The notes beneath the pieces are model-generated. The model was not told the DNA's origin. It searched no databases and worked only from the letters and a program-made list of their open reading frames with translations. The position numbers were made by a program, and so were the translations under genes. Source: Deltaproteobacteria bacterium (GTDB lineage: Bacteria; Desulfobacterota; Desulfuromonadia; Desulfuromonadales; Geopsychrobacteraceae). Taken from it: DNA of 46,491 nt. The DNA lies in the NCBI GenBank assembly GCA_024276935.1, contig JAJRWH010000035.1, positions 1 through 46,491 on the forward strand, in the 5' to 3' direction. Positions within the stretch are counted from its first letter, which is position 1. Every line of letters starts with the position of its first letter. Positions 25,336-35,195 of the stretch are shown here, piece after piece.

Positions 25336-25359
25336 ATTTTCATCCCTGAAAAGTATCGG

Positions 25360-25495
25360 ATGAACGACCTTGCCCATCTCTATTTTTCTGATCCCAAGCC
25401 TTTGGCCTGGGCCGGCAGTCTGATGGGAGATTTTGTCAAGGGGCGATTTTGTTCCTCTTTGCCACCTCTGCAGGAGCGGATCAATCATCGGGTGT
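25360..25495 (+). pseudogene. Truncated N-terminal remnant of an ACP phosphodiesterase-like gene
   Basis: From the ATG at 25360 the reading is MNDLAHLYFSDPKPLAWAGS, then LMGDFVKG and a PP-containing segment up to RINHR. This matches the N-terminus of acyl-carrier-protein phosphodiesterase (AcpH: M-N-x-LAHL, GNLxGDFVKG). The similarity stops after about 45 residues, where the frame runs into the reverse strand of the radical SAM gene's 3' end. AcpH proteins are about 190 aa, so three quarters are missing. It follows the TPR gene by 24 bp. Probably a deletion remnant. Confidence 0.6.
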
Positions 25496-26827
25496 CACTG
25501 GCGGAAGTGGCCAATCCTGTTCAAACCCGTCCGGGTAGAAGTTTTCTTTGGTGCGGTTGAAGTAACCGAACTGGATTCGGGGGACTTCCTTTTTGACCCG
25601 ATCCAGCATTGCTTTTATTCCGATGCCTGAGCCATCTGCCCCCATTTTCTGCCAATAAAGAAGTGGATCAATCGCCAGATTGCGCATCTGGATCAGGTCG
25701 ATTTCAGCCGAGTCGATCAGTTGCAGCAGCGCATTTATCTCATCTTCACGATCAGTGATTCCTGGAAAAACCAGATAATTCAACATGGTGAACAGGCCAT
25801 TCTTTTTGGCGCGGTGAATGGCATCGAGAACATCGGTGAAATGATAGCCGTGTGGACGGTAGTAGGCTTGATAGAATCTTTCCTGAACAGAGTTCAATGA
25901 GATTCTGATGGAGTCGACTCCGGCAGCGGCCAGTTTATCGATTGCCGCAGGGATTGAGGCATTGGAGTTGAAGTTGATCGTGCCGCGTTGTGTTTGCTGG
26001 CGCATCAGTCTGACTGCATCACAGATTGTATCGGTCTGAAGAATCGGATCGCCTTCACAACCCTGTCCAAAAGAGACAATGGCATTTTGCGCTTTTTCGA
26101 GATGAGGAATTGCGACCTCACAAAGCTCTTGCGGGGTGGGGACGAAGGTCAGACGTTCCTGGCTGGAAGGACAGCATTCATTTTCTCCCTGTTCAGAGAT
26201 ACAACCGACGCAGGCTGCGTTGCAGGTTGGTGAACAGGGCAAGGGGGCTTCCCAACGGCCGAAAAAAAGATTTTTGGCCGCAAAGCAGTGATAATCGAGG
26301 GCGCAACGTGACAATTGATCGATCAGACGGTTGTCTGGCTGTGCCGCAACCCGGTTCCGTACCAGCGGCTCAAGCTTACGATCATCAAAGTGATCGGGCT
26401 GCCATTGCGGGTTGCGATCTACACGGGTTGCAGCGACGTAAAAACGTTCTTCTTCGAGACACCAGCCGACCGCCGTGTAGGACCAGAGGGTCAGGTCAAC
26501 CTGTTTTGCCGCGTAGTCGGCAGCGGGCAGCAGGGTGCGGGTGAATGCGGGGGTGACAAAGGCGGAAACGGCCTGAACCTTGCCGCCGCCCCAACTTTTG
26601 GGGAGCTGATGAAGGGTACGCTTTTTGCCACTTTTACGGTCATAACCGATCGGAGGTGTGTCGGGAATAGTGAACAGGCGACTTCCCGATGGCAGGGGAA
26701 TAAGCTCATCGGTTTGGGGATGACAGATTCTCATTCCGTTCATCCCGGCCAGTAACAGCTCGGGATGTTCGAAGACTTCCCCGTTTTCGTCGGCAACCAG
26801 GGTCAAAATGGTTTTTTGCGTGTCCAT
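25481..26827 (-). CDS. Radical SAM protein of unknown function
   Basis: The protein is 448 aa. The radical SAM cluster motif is CNAACVGC (CxxxCxxC), preceded by a further cysteine in PCSPTC. It is followed by a run of Cys residues (NECCPSS) and the typical SFGQGCEGDPIL and SLNS segments. About 190 residues precede the cluster motif, with no domain I recognise. The start is the ATG ending at 26827 with AAAGGA upstream. It is divergent from the B12-binding radical SAM gene. Its last codons overlap the junction of the acpH remnant. Confidence 0.85.
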   Translation of the reverse strand: MDTQKTILTLVADENGEVFEHPELLLAGMNGMRICHPQTDELIPLPSGSRLFTIPDTPPIGYDRKSGKKRTLHQLPKSWGGGKVQAVSAFVTPAFTRTLLPAADYAAKQVDLTLWSYTAVGWCLEEERFYVAATRVDRNPQWQPDHFDDRKLEPLVRNRVAAQPDNRLIDQLSRCALDYHCFAAKNLFFGRWEAPLPCSPTCNAACVGCISEQGENECCPSSQERLTFVPTPQELCEVAIPHLEKAQNAIVSFGQGCEGDPILQTDTICDAVRLMRQQTQRGTINFNSNASIPAAIDKLAAAGVDSIRISLNSVQERFYQAYYRPHGYHFTDVLDAIHRAKKNGLFTMLNYLVFPGITDREDEINALLQLIDSAEIDLIQMRNLAIDPLLYWQKMGADGSGIGIKAMLDRVKKEVPRIQFGYFNRTKENFYPDGFEQDWPLPPVTPDD

Positions 26828-26969
26828 CGAGTTGTCCTTTGTTGAAAATGCGACCGGAAGATAACACAGCCGAGTCCTCAACGACAATTCAGAGGCCTGT
26901 CAGGCCAAATTAATCGTTTTGTTGTTGAATCTCTTTTGCTCTGTTATCAGCTGTTGTATCCTTGGCGCC

Positions 26970-28658
26970 ATGCGAACCCTGTTGACGACTCTCCACAGCA
27001 AGTATATTCACCCCAGCCTTGCTTTGCCCTGTCTGGCTGCTTATTGCGGTCAGCAGTGCGGTGAACTGCTGATTCGCGAATATACTGTTCATCAGCCCAA
27101 AGAGAACCTGCTGGGCCAGATACTGGCCTGTGAACCGGATGTGGTCTGCTTTTCAGTTTATGTCTGGAATCGTCAGTTGACCCTTGAACTGGCCACGGCG
27201 TTAAAAGTGGCCCGGCCAGGATTGCGGGTGGTGTTGGGCGGGCCGGAGATCAGTTTCGAGCAGGCCTCTTTTTTTTCTGACTGTCCGGTCGATGCGATTA
27301 TTTGTGGAGAGGGTGAACGTCCCTTACGCCATCTGCTAAGGAGCTGGAACGCAGGAGATTCTGTGGCGGATTTTCCCGGGCTGCAACGTCCGGGGCAGCA
27401 TTTTGCCAGCGTTGGTCAGAGCCTGCTGGAGAGTCTGGACGAGATCCCGTCACCCTTTAAAGCCGGACTGGTCGATCTTCAGCGAGGTTACGTCTATTTT
27501 GAGAGCAGTCGAGGTTGTCCTTACTGCTGCAGTTTCTGTATGAGTGCGTTGGATAAACAGGTCCGTTTTTTCTCACTGGACCGGGTGTTTGACGATCTTG
27601 GTTTTTTGTTGTCCCGCGATGTTGCTCAAATCAAGTTTGTCGATCGAACATTCAACTGTCACGCAGAACGAAGCCGTGAAATCATCCGTTATATTTTGCA
27701 GCATAACCGGAACAGTCGCTTCCATTTTGAAATGGGTGCTGACCTGCTGGATGAACAGACCCTGCAATTGCTTGAAAGCGTGCCTGCGGGGATCTTTCAG
27801 TTTGAAATTGGCGTACAGACAACAAGCCCAGCCACTCTTGAGCGGGTTGGGCGCAAGGCCTCACTGGAGAAGCTGTAAGAAAATGTCAGACGTCTGGTGA
27901 ATTGTGGAAATATCCATCTGCACCTTGATCTGATTGCCGGATTACCCGGTGAAGGAGTCGAGGACTTTTTTGCTTCATTACGCAGGACCTTTACCCTTCA
28001 GTCGCATCATTTGCAACTTGAACTGGTCAAGGTTCTGCCCGGATCGCCGTTGCGTTCACAGGCTCATGAGCTGGGATTGTCTTATGATCCGGCTCCGCCC
28101 TACAGTGTGCTGCGAACGCCTGATCTTTCCTGGCAGGATCTGGAGAAATTGCGCGGAATAGGTCGTTTGCTCGATACGATCAATAACAGTAACCGTTTTA
28201 AGCATTTTTTGACGGCATCCGAACAGGCTTTTCGCGATCCTGTCGACCTGTTTGATCGTTTACAGAGCTGGTGGCAAGAGCAGGGACTGTTTGCCAAGCC
28301 CTTGCAGTTGACAGCCCTGTTTGAAGCAGTGTTCGAGTTTGCCGGTTTGTTTGCGGCACGTTTGTCATTGCGCGAAGCCCTGGCCCGTGATTTTGCTCTG
28401 GCCGGGCGGGTTGTGCCGGGTAAGGCTCCGGCATTTTTTAACTGTGAGCTGACGCAAGATGAACAGCAACAGGTCAAGCGCCGGGTCAAACAGGAACTCG
28501 ATCTGTTGCCGTCCGGGGGGAAACTGCAACATTTTGCGGCTGTTTTTGAAACCTTGACAGCTGAAAACCGGCGCAGCCTGGTTCTTTATCTCTATTACAG
28601 TCGCAGTGGTTCCAGTTTGCGGACAAAAGAGATTTTTCTTCAGCCACCAGTCTCCTGA
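26970..28658 (+). pseudogene. B12-binding radical SAM gene with an in-frame TAA
   Basis: The N-terminal part (residues 1-302) has a cobalamin-binding-type domain (GGPEISFE, CGEGE) and a radical SAM motif CPYCCSFC. A TAA at 27876-27878 then stops it. The same frame continues without any shift as ENVRRLVNCGNIHLHLDLIAGLPGE, the expected next segment of this family, then a DUF4080-like C-terminus to 28658. Read through, it would be 562 aa. The TAA most simply replaces CAA (Gln) in EKLQENV. The 3' half could restart at GTG 27897 but would lack the cluster. A sequencing error is possible. It ends 19 bp inside the convergent DUF6178 gene. Confidence 0.75.
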
Positions 28659-30334
28659 TTGTTCTGCCTGATTATCAGGCCACTTAAATAACGTGGATCG
28701 ATGTCATTTTCATGAAGTCGACAAAAATCCTCCTGCCAGATTTCCAGACAAAAATCAGCAAAAATACTGGCGCCGGGAAGCTGTTCGTCAAGTTGCTGGC
28801 GAACCTGCTGGACGATCTGAGGATTCAACTTGCCATCCAGCACAAGAAGACGGTGCAGGGTTTTTAACTCGTTGGTAGCCAGTGGTTGCGGGATCAGCTC
28901 ACCGCCGAGCAACTGGTTGGCCAGTGAGGTCAGAAACAGATCCGAGAGGGTCAGATCATCAAGGGTCTCAATGTTGCAGTTCTCGAGGTTAAGAAAATCT
29001 TCCCGGGTCAGGTCAATGGGGAGCAGTTCGCTGAAAATCTGTTGTTGATCTTCAAGTTGTTTGAGGATGGCGCGAATACAATCGAGCTGTTTGCCGGTAT
29101 GAATTGTTTCAGGTTGCTGCGGATCACCAACGCGGATGCCACGAAAGAGCAGAGGCGGGTTTTGTTGCAGGCTGTCGATAAAGCGTCGATAGGGGCCATC
29201 CAGAAAATTTCCAACAGGGGTCGCCAGCACAGCTTTGGCCTGGTCTGCCAGGTCCGCAACCAGGGAGTGCCCCAGTTGAAATATCTGTTGCAAATAACTG
29301 TTTTTGAACAGTGAGCCAGCCCGGGCGATATCGTTGCCGGCCAGGTATTCAAGGCCGAGGTTCAATTCGTTATACAATTGGCTCAATGCTTCACTGACAG
29401 TTTCTTCACGACTTAAATCAACCAGATCGGCGGACATCTTGCGATTTGCCAGCAGACAGAGCTCGGTTGCCAGACTGTGGTCAATTCCGGAACTGAGAAT
29501 TTCTGCCAGCAGACCGCCTGGTTGAGCCAGCCTCAACAGCGGCAGGGGATTCTGGAGCTCTTCTGCTTCGAGATCAAAATCTTTACCCTGGGCGGGGACA
29601 AAGGTTTTCGGGTTGACGCGAGTATAGATACTGCGTGCTTCAGCTGGTGAAGAAAAGCCGAAATCGAGTAAACGGTTGCTGCGAGCCTGATAGACTTCTT
29701 CTTCAAGAACCGAGTCCAGTTCACTGCGGACCATTTCGAGTAACCATATCCAGAGTTGCTGGTCTTTCTGTTGGAGAATTTTGAGAAGTCCCCCGATGAT
29801 TTTAGCCGATTCTTCATCCCGGTACTCGATATCGTAGAGCCCTTCCAGACGGTTGGCGTTGCTGTCAGCACTGTCATCATCATAGGCTTCGGGACCGGCG
29901 GTAATCCTGATGAACAGTTTGAGCATCAGGGCAAAGAGATCACCTTCCATCTCCGAGATGGTTTGAAAAACCTTGTTTTCTCCCGTTTGCAGCAACAGTG
30001 ACAGCCAGTGCAAGGTTGCTTTCGGGTCCAGGTGATCCGCTTCCCAGCAGTCGAGGTCAAACAGGGTGGTGATCTGCTCGGTTGAAATCAGCAGAAGCAA
30101 TTCAGAGGCATATTCGGGACCCAGATCGCTGAGGGTCAGGTAGATTTCCTGAGGGTGGAGCAGGGGGGCCAGTTGATCACCGTCAGTGGCATCCAGGAGC
30201 ATTTCGTATTTTATTTTGCCCCGACTGTTGCGGATTATGTCGAGGCGCTCGGCCTGGGGTAAGCGATTCAGTTCGGCGGCACGCATGCGTGTTGCTTCGG
30301 TCTGAAAGAAACGGTTGGTCAGTGTTTTAGTCAT
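28640..30334 (-). CDS. DUF6178 family protein
   Basis: The protein is 564 aa, mostly alpha-helical and acidic, without signal peptide or membrane segments. The sequence pattern (N-terminal LPQAERLDIIRNSRGK, then EIYLTLSDLGPEYASELLLL) is that of DUF6178, a family known mainly from Desulfuromonadales and relatives. Its role is not known. The ATG ending at 30334 has AGGGG upstream. It overlaps the end of the broken radical SAM gene by 19 bp. Nothing in the context points to a function. Confidence 0.75.
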   Translation of the reverse strand: MTKTLTNRFFQTEATRMRAAELNRLPQAERLDIIRNSRGKIKYEMLLDATDGDQLAPLLHPQEIYLTLSDLGPEYASELLLLISTEQITTLFDLDCWEADHLDPKATLHWLSLLLQTGENKVFQTISEMEGDLFALMLKLFIRITAGPEAYDDDSADSNANRLEGLYDIEYRDEESAKIIGGLLKILQQKDQQLWIWLLEMVRSELDSVLEEEVYQARSNRLLDFGFSSPAEARSIYTRVNPKTFVPAQGKDFDLEAEELQNPLPLLRLAQPGGLLAEILSSGIDHSLATELCLLANRKMSADLVDLSREETVSEALSQLYNELNLGLEYLAGNDIARAGSLFKNSYLQQIFQLGHSLVADLADQAKAVLATPVGNFLDGPYRRFIDSLQQNPPLLFRGIRVGDPQQPETIHTGKQLDCIRAILKQLEDQQQIFSELLPIDLTREDFLNLENCNIETLDDLTLSDLFLTSLANQLLGGELIPQPLATNELKTLHRLLVLDGKLNPQIVQQVRQQLDEQLPGASIFADFCLEIWQEDFCRLHENDIDPRYLSGLIIRQNNQETGG

Positions 30335-30367
30335 CTGATGACCCCTGTGACGATAAAGACTGTTTGG

Positions 30368-30382
30368 TGAGAGACTCTCTCA
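30368..30382. promoter_or_regulatory. Palindrome TGAGAGACTCTCTCA
   Basis: This is a perfect 7-bp inverted repeat around one C. It lies between the divergent DUF6178 and kinase genes, 34 bp upstream of the DUF6178 start. A plausible operator; the binding protein is unknown. Confidence 0.4.
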
Positions 30383-30484
30383 TGCTACCAGAAAAGCTGC
30401 TAAGAGTAATTCAGGCGGAAAAAGCACGCAAGGCCAAATTGTGAATCCTGCCCCATGGCAGGTTGTGGCAGAGATGGTTGTTTC

Positions 30485-30515
30485 AGGGGGTGCCGGTTGT
30501 TGCCCCCTCTTTTTG
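30485..30515 (+). terminator. Intrinsic terminator in the kinase leader
   Basis: AGGGGG (30485-30490) pairs with CCCCCT (30503-30508) and is followed by CTTTTTG. There is no plus-strand gene upstream, so it ends either a leader transcript (attenuation) or a small RNA. The hairpin at 30447-30462 lies just before it. Confidence 0.5.
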
Positions 30516-30651
30516 CCAAGAAAAACGGTTTATTTAAAAAGAGGCCATTGTTATGATCTCTCTTTATCCAATAGGTAATCATTGGTTGCCTGCGGACCCG
30601 TTGTGCTGGTTGGGATTCAAAGCAATGGGTCTATTTCTGCCGTGAGGGGCT

Positions 30652-33054
30652 GTGTCCTTTTTCTTTCATCACAGATCAATTCGCAACAAACTGTCCCTGG
30701 TTGTCACCTCGGCCTGTTTTGCGGTGTTGCTGCTGGTCAGTTTGCTTTTTGGCAGTATTGAGTACGTTTCTTTCAGACAAAAAGCCGTTGGCGGTTTGCA
30801 GACCCTCTCTGCGGTTCTTGGTGGTCATCTCAAGCAACCCCTGATGGACCGTAACAAGGTTCAGGCCAAACAGGTGCTGGCAGCACTCGATTCGGAGGCA
30901 CCTTTGCGGGCGGCCTACCTGTTTGATCAAGCCAACAAACCCTTTGCCCAGTATCTCGATTCTGACTCGATCTCATTTGTCGAAGCCAGCCTCAGGCATG
31001 ATATTCCGGGGCGTTTTCCTGCTGATTGGCTTCAGGCCGAAAAACCGGTTGCTCATTACGGACTGCATTTTCTGAGTCTGTATACCCCCATCTATTACCA
31101 GAACAAAAAGATCGGCGGGTTGTACCTGTTGTCTGATGTTTCTGACCTGAACCAACGCCTGTTCGGTTTTTCTCTGGTTGTTCTGCTGGCGGGAGGGGCT
31201 GCGGTCGGATTTGCCTGGAGCCTTTCCGGCTGGTTGCAAAAACCGATCTCGGAACCTGTTTTACGTCTGGCCGAGACGATGCGCAACATCTCTGCTACCG
31301 GCAATTATACCTTGCGAGGGGTCAAGCATTCTGACGATGAAATTGGCGAACTTGTCGACGGGTTCAACGAGATGCTGGAGCAGATTGAAATACGTGATCG
31401 TAAAATTGAGGTTCATCAAAAATACCTTGAACAGACGGTGAATGAGCGAACGGCTGAGTTGATTGCGACGGTTCGAGACCTGGAACAGGCCAGACAGCAG
31501 GCAGAGGCAGCCAACCAGGCCAAGTCTGTATTTTTGGCCAACATGACCCATGAATTAAGGACACCCCTGGTAGGTGTTTTGGGCATGAATGAACTGCTCA
31601 TTGAAAGTCCTCTGGATTCCCAGCAGCGATCTTTGGCGGAATCTGTGCAGCAGTCAGGACAGGAACTTCTTGAATTGATTAATGAAATTCTCGATTTCTC
31701 CAAAATTGAGGGTGGTCATTTAAGTTTGAAGGTCAAGCAGGTTGATCTTCTTCAGTTGGTTGAGGAGGTTGTCTCTCTGTTGGCAGACCGGGCTTACAGC
31801 AAGGGGCTGGAGCTGATTTGTTATGTCGATCCCGATGCGAACTGGGAGGTTGAGGCCGATCCGCAACGTTTGCGGCAGATTCTGGTTAATCTGCTGGGCA
31901 ATGCGATCAAGTTTACCCGGCAGGGTCATGTTGGTGTTACTTTGACAAACAGTGAGAATGGTCATTTTCTGTTTGAAGTCAGTGATACCGGGATCGGGAT
32001 CGATCCCCGCAGACAATCATCAATTTTTGAACCTTTTTCCCAGATTGACGGGTCGACATCACGGGTTTTTGGTGGCAGTGGCCTTGGTCTTTCCATTGTG
32101 CGCGATCTGACCCGTATGATGGGAGGAGAGCTGCATCTGGAGAGCGAACCGGACCGAGGTTCGGTTTTTGCCATTGAACTTCCACTTCAGCGGATAAAGA
32201 GGAATAGTGTCTGCTTGCCGGAGGGGTTGTCAGAACAAAGAGCTCTGTTGCTTGAGCCTTACTTTCCGGCCAGCCAATCACGCCTTCAAATGTTATCTGA
32301 TCTGGGGTTTAATGCTGAACTGGTTACTGAAACAGAGGAGTTGTGGAACTATCTGAAGAAATCTTCGGATCACAAGGCAGATATCGATCTGGTGATTATA
32401 TCGACCGGCTATCGGAATCCGGATCGGTATGAAGTGGCTCTTGAAGTTTCGACCCGCTGTCAGAATGTTCTTTTGCTAAGTCACAAAATTTCGACACAAA
32501 AAAAGGTAGATAGGGTGCATGAAATGCTCTCTCCTTTACTTTGGAGTCGTTTGTTGCAAGCCGGACTGTTTTTAACTCAGGAGGAGAATTCCGTGGCGAG
32601 TTTCAAATCAGAAGAAGAGTTATCCGCACTGTCTGCAGACGCGACGACTGAAAAAAAAGATCGGATTCTGGTTGTTGATGACAATATTTCGACACGTGAA
32701 TTGATCACGGTTTCATTGTCAGGTTCTGCCTGGCTGTGTGATGTTGCCTGTGATGCAAATGAGGCATTTGAAGCTGTTTCACGGCAGAACTATCTGTTGA
32801 TCCTGATGGATGTCAATATGCCGGGAATTGATGGTCTGGATGCAACCAGAACCTTGCGTGAGCAGGGACTTGAGACCCCGATTTTTGCTTTGACTGCCCA
32901 TGGTGATGAAAGGATATTCGAAGATTGTCGTCAGGCCGGAATGCAGGGTTATTTACGCAAGCCTTTTCGGCAACGAGAGCTTTTTTCTCTTCTCGAAGAA
33001 CAAAGTCGTCTTGCTGAACAGCCTTCCGCCAGTTGCCATGGGACACAGGGATGA
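30652..33054 (+). CDS. Hybrid sensor histidine kinase
   Basis: The protein is 800 aa. TM1 is at about 15-37, then a 130-residue periplasmic region resembling CHASE8, TM2 at about 172-192 and HAMP at about 195-245. A coiled coil leads to HisKA (NMTHELRTPLVG, phospho-His near 300) and HATPase (NLLGNAIKFTR, DTGIGID, GSGLGLSI). A degenerate receiver follows at about 525-640 with no phospho-Asp, then a normal receiver (VVDDN, LMDVNMPG, RKPF). The layout is BarA-like without a terminal Hpt. The GTG start has GAGGGG four bases upstream. Its TGA overlaps the ATG of the propeller gene (ATGA), so the two are translationally coupled. Confidence 0.92.
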   Translation: MSFFFHHRSIRNKLSLVVTSACFAVLLLVSLLFGSIEYVSFRQKAVGGLQTLSAVLGGHLKQPLMDRNKVQAKQVLAALDSEAPLRAAYLFDQANKPFAQYLDSDSISFVEASLRHDIPGRFPADWLQAEKPVAHYGLHFLSLYTPIYYQNKKIGGLYLLSDVSDLNQRLFGFSLVVLLAGGAAVGFAWSLSGWLQKPISEPVLRLAETMRNISATGNYTLRGVKHSDDEIGELVDGFNEMLEQIEIRDRKIEVHQKYLEQTVNERTAELIATVRDLEQARQQAEAANQAKSVFLANMTHELRTPLVGVLGMNELLIESPLDSQQRSLAESVQQSGQELLELINEILDFSKIEGGHLSLKVKQVDLLQLVEEVVSLLADRAYSKGLELICYVDPDANWEVEADPQRLRQILVNLLGNAIKFTRQGHVGVTLTNSENGHFLFEVSDTGIGIDPRRQSSIFEPFSQIDGSTSRVFGGSGLGLSIVRDLTRMMGGELHLESEPDRGSVFAIELPLQRIKRNSVCLPEGLSEQRALLLEPYFPASQSRLQMLSDLGFNAELVTETEELWNYLKKSSDHKADIDLVIISTGYRNPDRYEVALEVSTRCQNVLLLSHKISTQKKVDRVHEMLSPLLWSRLLQAGLFLTQEENSVASFKSEEELSALSADATTEKKDRILVVDDNISTRELITVSLSGSAWLCDVACDANEAFEAVSRQNYLLILMDVNMPGIDGLDATRTLREQGLETPIFALTAHGDERIFEDCRQAGMQGYLRKPFRQRELFSLLEEQSRLAEQPSASCHGTQG

Positions 33055-35180
33055 ATACCCGGCGCTACTTGAATTGGCCGTTTTGCGGCCTGGTTCTGTA
33101 CCTGGTGGCGTTGCTGGTTTCCGGCCTGGTTTACGCCAGTGTGCAACGTAAACAGCCCGATTTGCATCTAACCGGTGTCACTCCGTTGGCTCACCAGACC
33201 AATAAAACAGAAATCTCTATCCGGGGTTTCGGTTTAAACAAAAGTCTGCATGCCTATCTGGCGCTTGATGCGGCGAACAGACGGGCCATCGTTGGTAATC
33301 TGCCAATTTGGGGGCAGGCGGTTGATGTCAAGATCATGGAGGACAAAGCCTATGTCCTGAACCTTGAAGAAGGAACAAAAATATTTGATCTGTCTCTACC
33401 GGTTGAGCCTGTTCAGATTGGCCGGATCAAAGGAAAGGCCCAGGCCTGGCGTGGAGATATCGGGAAAGGACGTATTTACCTCAGTTCGATGGCGCGAGGA
33501 ATCGCTGTTTGCAGTCTGGCGAGAAAAGATCTGATTTATCAGGTTGATACCTACGGGCGCAGTTTTGCGAGTTTGCACCGGGACCAGCGTCTGTTTGTTG
33601 CCGATGGCAAGGCAGGTGTTTCCATCTTTGATGTTTCGAGTCGGATTGAAGCCCGGTTGCTAAGTCGCGTGCCCTTACCCGGGACGACGGTTGATCTGGC
33701 CTTTGCCGGAGATTACCTTCTTGCCGTGAGCCGGTCCGGCGGTCTCCATCTCATTGATATTCACAACCCCAAATCTCCTCGTTTGTTGCAATCCGTTTCG
33801 ACTCCGAAGGGATACGTAAAAGTCACAGTTGTCGACAACCTGATTTATGTGACAGATGTCAGACAGAAAATTGATATTTTTAGTATCGGGGCCGATCACA
33901 AACTGATTTATCAGACCAGTTTTCCCACTTTCGGGAAGGTGCGGGATTTCCTTAGACAGGGTGATCGTTTGTATATAGCCGAGAGCTCTTACGGGGTCAG
34001 TGCTTTGGATATCAGTGACCCGCTGCAGCCTCGACGTATCGGGTATGTCGGGACACCGGGTGATCCTGTGGGGCTGGCCCTTTATGGCGATTATCTTTAC
34101 GTAGCGAGCAGTTCTCAGGGGGTGCAGATTATTGACGTGCGGCGCTTTGTCTCGCATAAGTTGCTGGCCACACTTGATACCCCGGGAGTTGCCTACGATC
34201 TTGTCCTTGATGGCCGTTGGATTTTTGTTGCGGATGGTGAGGCAGGTCTCCAGATTGTTGAAAGGACAAAGGCAGGGCAGCTTCGATTGATGACAAATCT
34301 TCCGACGGGGACCAGAGCAACCTCATTGGTGAAATCGAAAGATATGTTGTTTCTTGCGGTCAATGATCAGGGTCTGCTGGTGATTGACGTGCGCAATCCC
34401 ATGTTGCCGCAGTTGATAGCTCGGCTGAAGCTGGCGGCCAACCTTTCGGACCTGGCCATTCGGGGGACAGATCTGTTCGCCAGTACCCTGAAGAAAAAGC
34501 TTTTGCGAATTGATGTAACAGATCCTTTCCATCCCTGGGTGGCCGAGAGCCTTGAACTGCCGGGGCGAGCACGACGGATTGCTTTGGCCGGCGATGATGT
34601 TTTTATTGCAGCAGAAAAAGCCGGGCTGCAAATTGCGCGATTTGTTCCTGGTGTTCCAGGAAAACTGATTTCAGGGTTGAGCAGGCCCTGGCCCATGAAC
34701 AACTTTGCCACGGCGCTGGATATTGTGGTTCGCCAGGGATATGCCTATCTGGTTCAGGGGGATGAAGGATTGCAAGTGGTTGATGTTCACAATCCGTTGC
34801 AACCGCGAGAGGTGAAAATCCTCAATATTCCGGGTCGCGGTTTGGGTCTTGGTCTGGCTGATCAGTTTGTTGTTCTGTCGAGCCGGTGGAACGGGTATTT
34901 TTTCATCGATACCAGGCGACCATCTACCCCGTTTCTGGCTGCAAATATTTACCATCCACGCAGTACAAGCAACTTCAGAATTGAAGCGAACAAACTCTAT
35001 GCCCTGGGACGTACCAACGGGATAGGGGTTATCCCTCTGCCTCTTGGCAAGGTTGATATCTCCGGGACTGCAGATCTGTCAATCGCGTTCAAAACACCTC
35101 CGCAGGCCGGGTGGTACGATTTGAGTGTGAGCGATGGGACGAAGTTGGAAACAGCGCGAGCAGCGATCGAGATTAAATAG
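33051..35180 (+). CDS. Exported LVIVD-repeat beta-propeller protein
   Basis: The protein is 709 aa. An N-terminal membrane segment or signal (about 12-30) is followed by some ten LVIVD-type repeats, for example GLQVVDVHNPLQPREV, GVSALDISDPLQPRRIG and GLLVIDVRNPMLPQLI. These repeats form beta-propellers in secreted bacterial and archaeal proteins. It lacks catalytic motifs. The ATG at 33051 overlaps the kinase stop, and an in-frame TTG at 33033 is less likely. Its coupling to the kinase suggests it is the periplasmic or surface partner of that sensor; this is an inference. Confidence 0.85.
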   Translation: MNTRRYLNWPFCGLVLYLVALLVSGLVYASVQRKQPDLHLTGVTPLAHQTNKTEISIRGFGLNKSLHAYLALDAANRRAIVGNLPIWGQAVDVKIMEDKAYVLNLEEGTKIFDLSLPVEPVQIGRIKGKAQAWRGDIGKGRIYLSSMARGIAVCSLARKDLIYQVDTYGRSFASLHRDQRLFVADGKAGVSIFDVSSRIEARLLSRVPLPGTTVDLAFAGDYLLAVSRSGGLHLIDIHNPKSPRLLQSVSTPKGYVKVTVVDNLIYVTDVRQKIDIFSIGADHKLIYQTSFPTFGKVRDFLRQGDRLYIAESSYGVSALDISDPLQPRRIGYVGTPGDPVGLALYGDYLYVASSSQGVQIIDVRRFVSHKLLATLDTPGVAYDLVLDGRWIFVADGEAGLQIVERTKAGQLRLMTNLPTGTRATSLVKSKDMLFLAVNDQGLLVIDVRNPMLPQLIARLKLAANLSDLAIRGTDLFASTLKKKLLRIDVTDPFHPWVAESLELPGRARRIALAGDDVFIAAEKAGLQIARFVPGVPGKLISGLSRPWPMNNFATALDIVVRQGYAYLVQGDEGLQVVDVHNPLQPREVKILNIPGRGLGLGLADQFVVLSSRWNGYFFIDTRRPSTPFLAANIYHPRSTSNFRIEANKLYALGRTNGIGVIPLPLGKVDISGTADLSIAFKTPPQAGWYDLSVSDGTKLETARAAIEIK

Positions 35181-35195
35181 CGGTTTGTCAGGCGA

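Larger units (their letters stand above)
30335..30651. other. 317-bp gap with palindrome, hairpin and terminator but no gene
   Basis: No supportable coding region. The stretch holds a 15-bp palindrome (30368-30382), a hairpin CCTGCC-CCAT-GGCAGG (30447-30462), and an intrinsic terminator pointing towards the kinase gene (30485-30515). It may be a regulatory leader or a small RNA. Confidence 0.5.

Noticed and set aside
30415-30515. c-di-GMP-I (GEMM) riboswitch before the hybrid kinase
   Set aside because: CACGCAAGG resembles the GEMM core, but the second conserved block (GGACGCAAAGCC) is missing and the helices do not fit.
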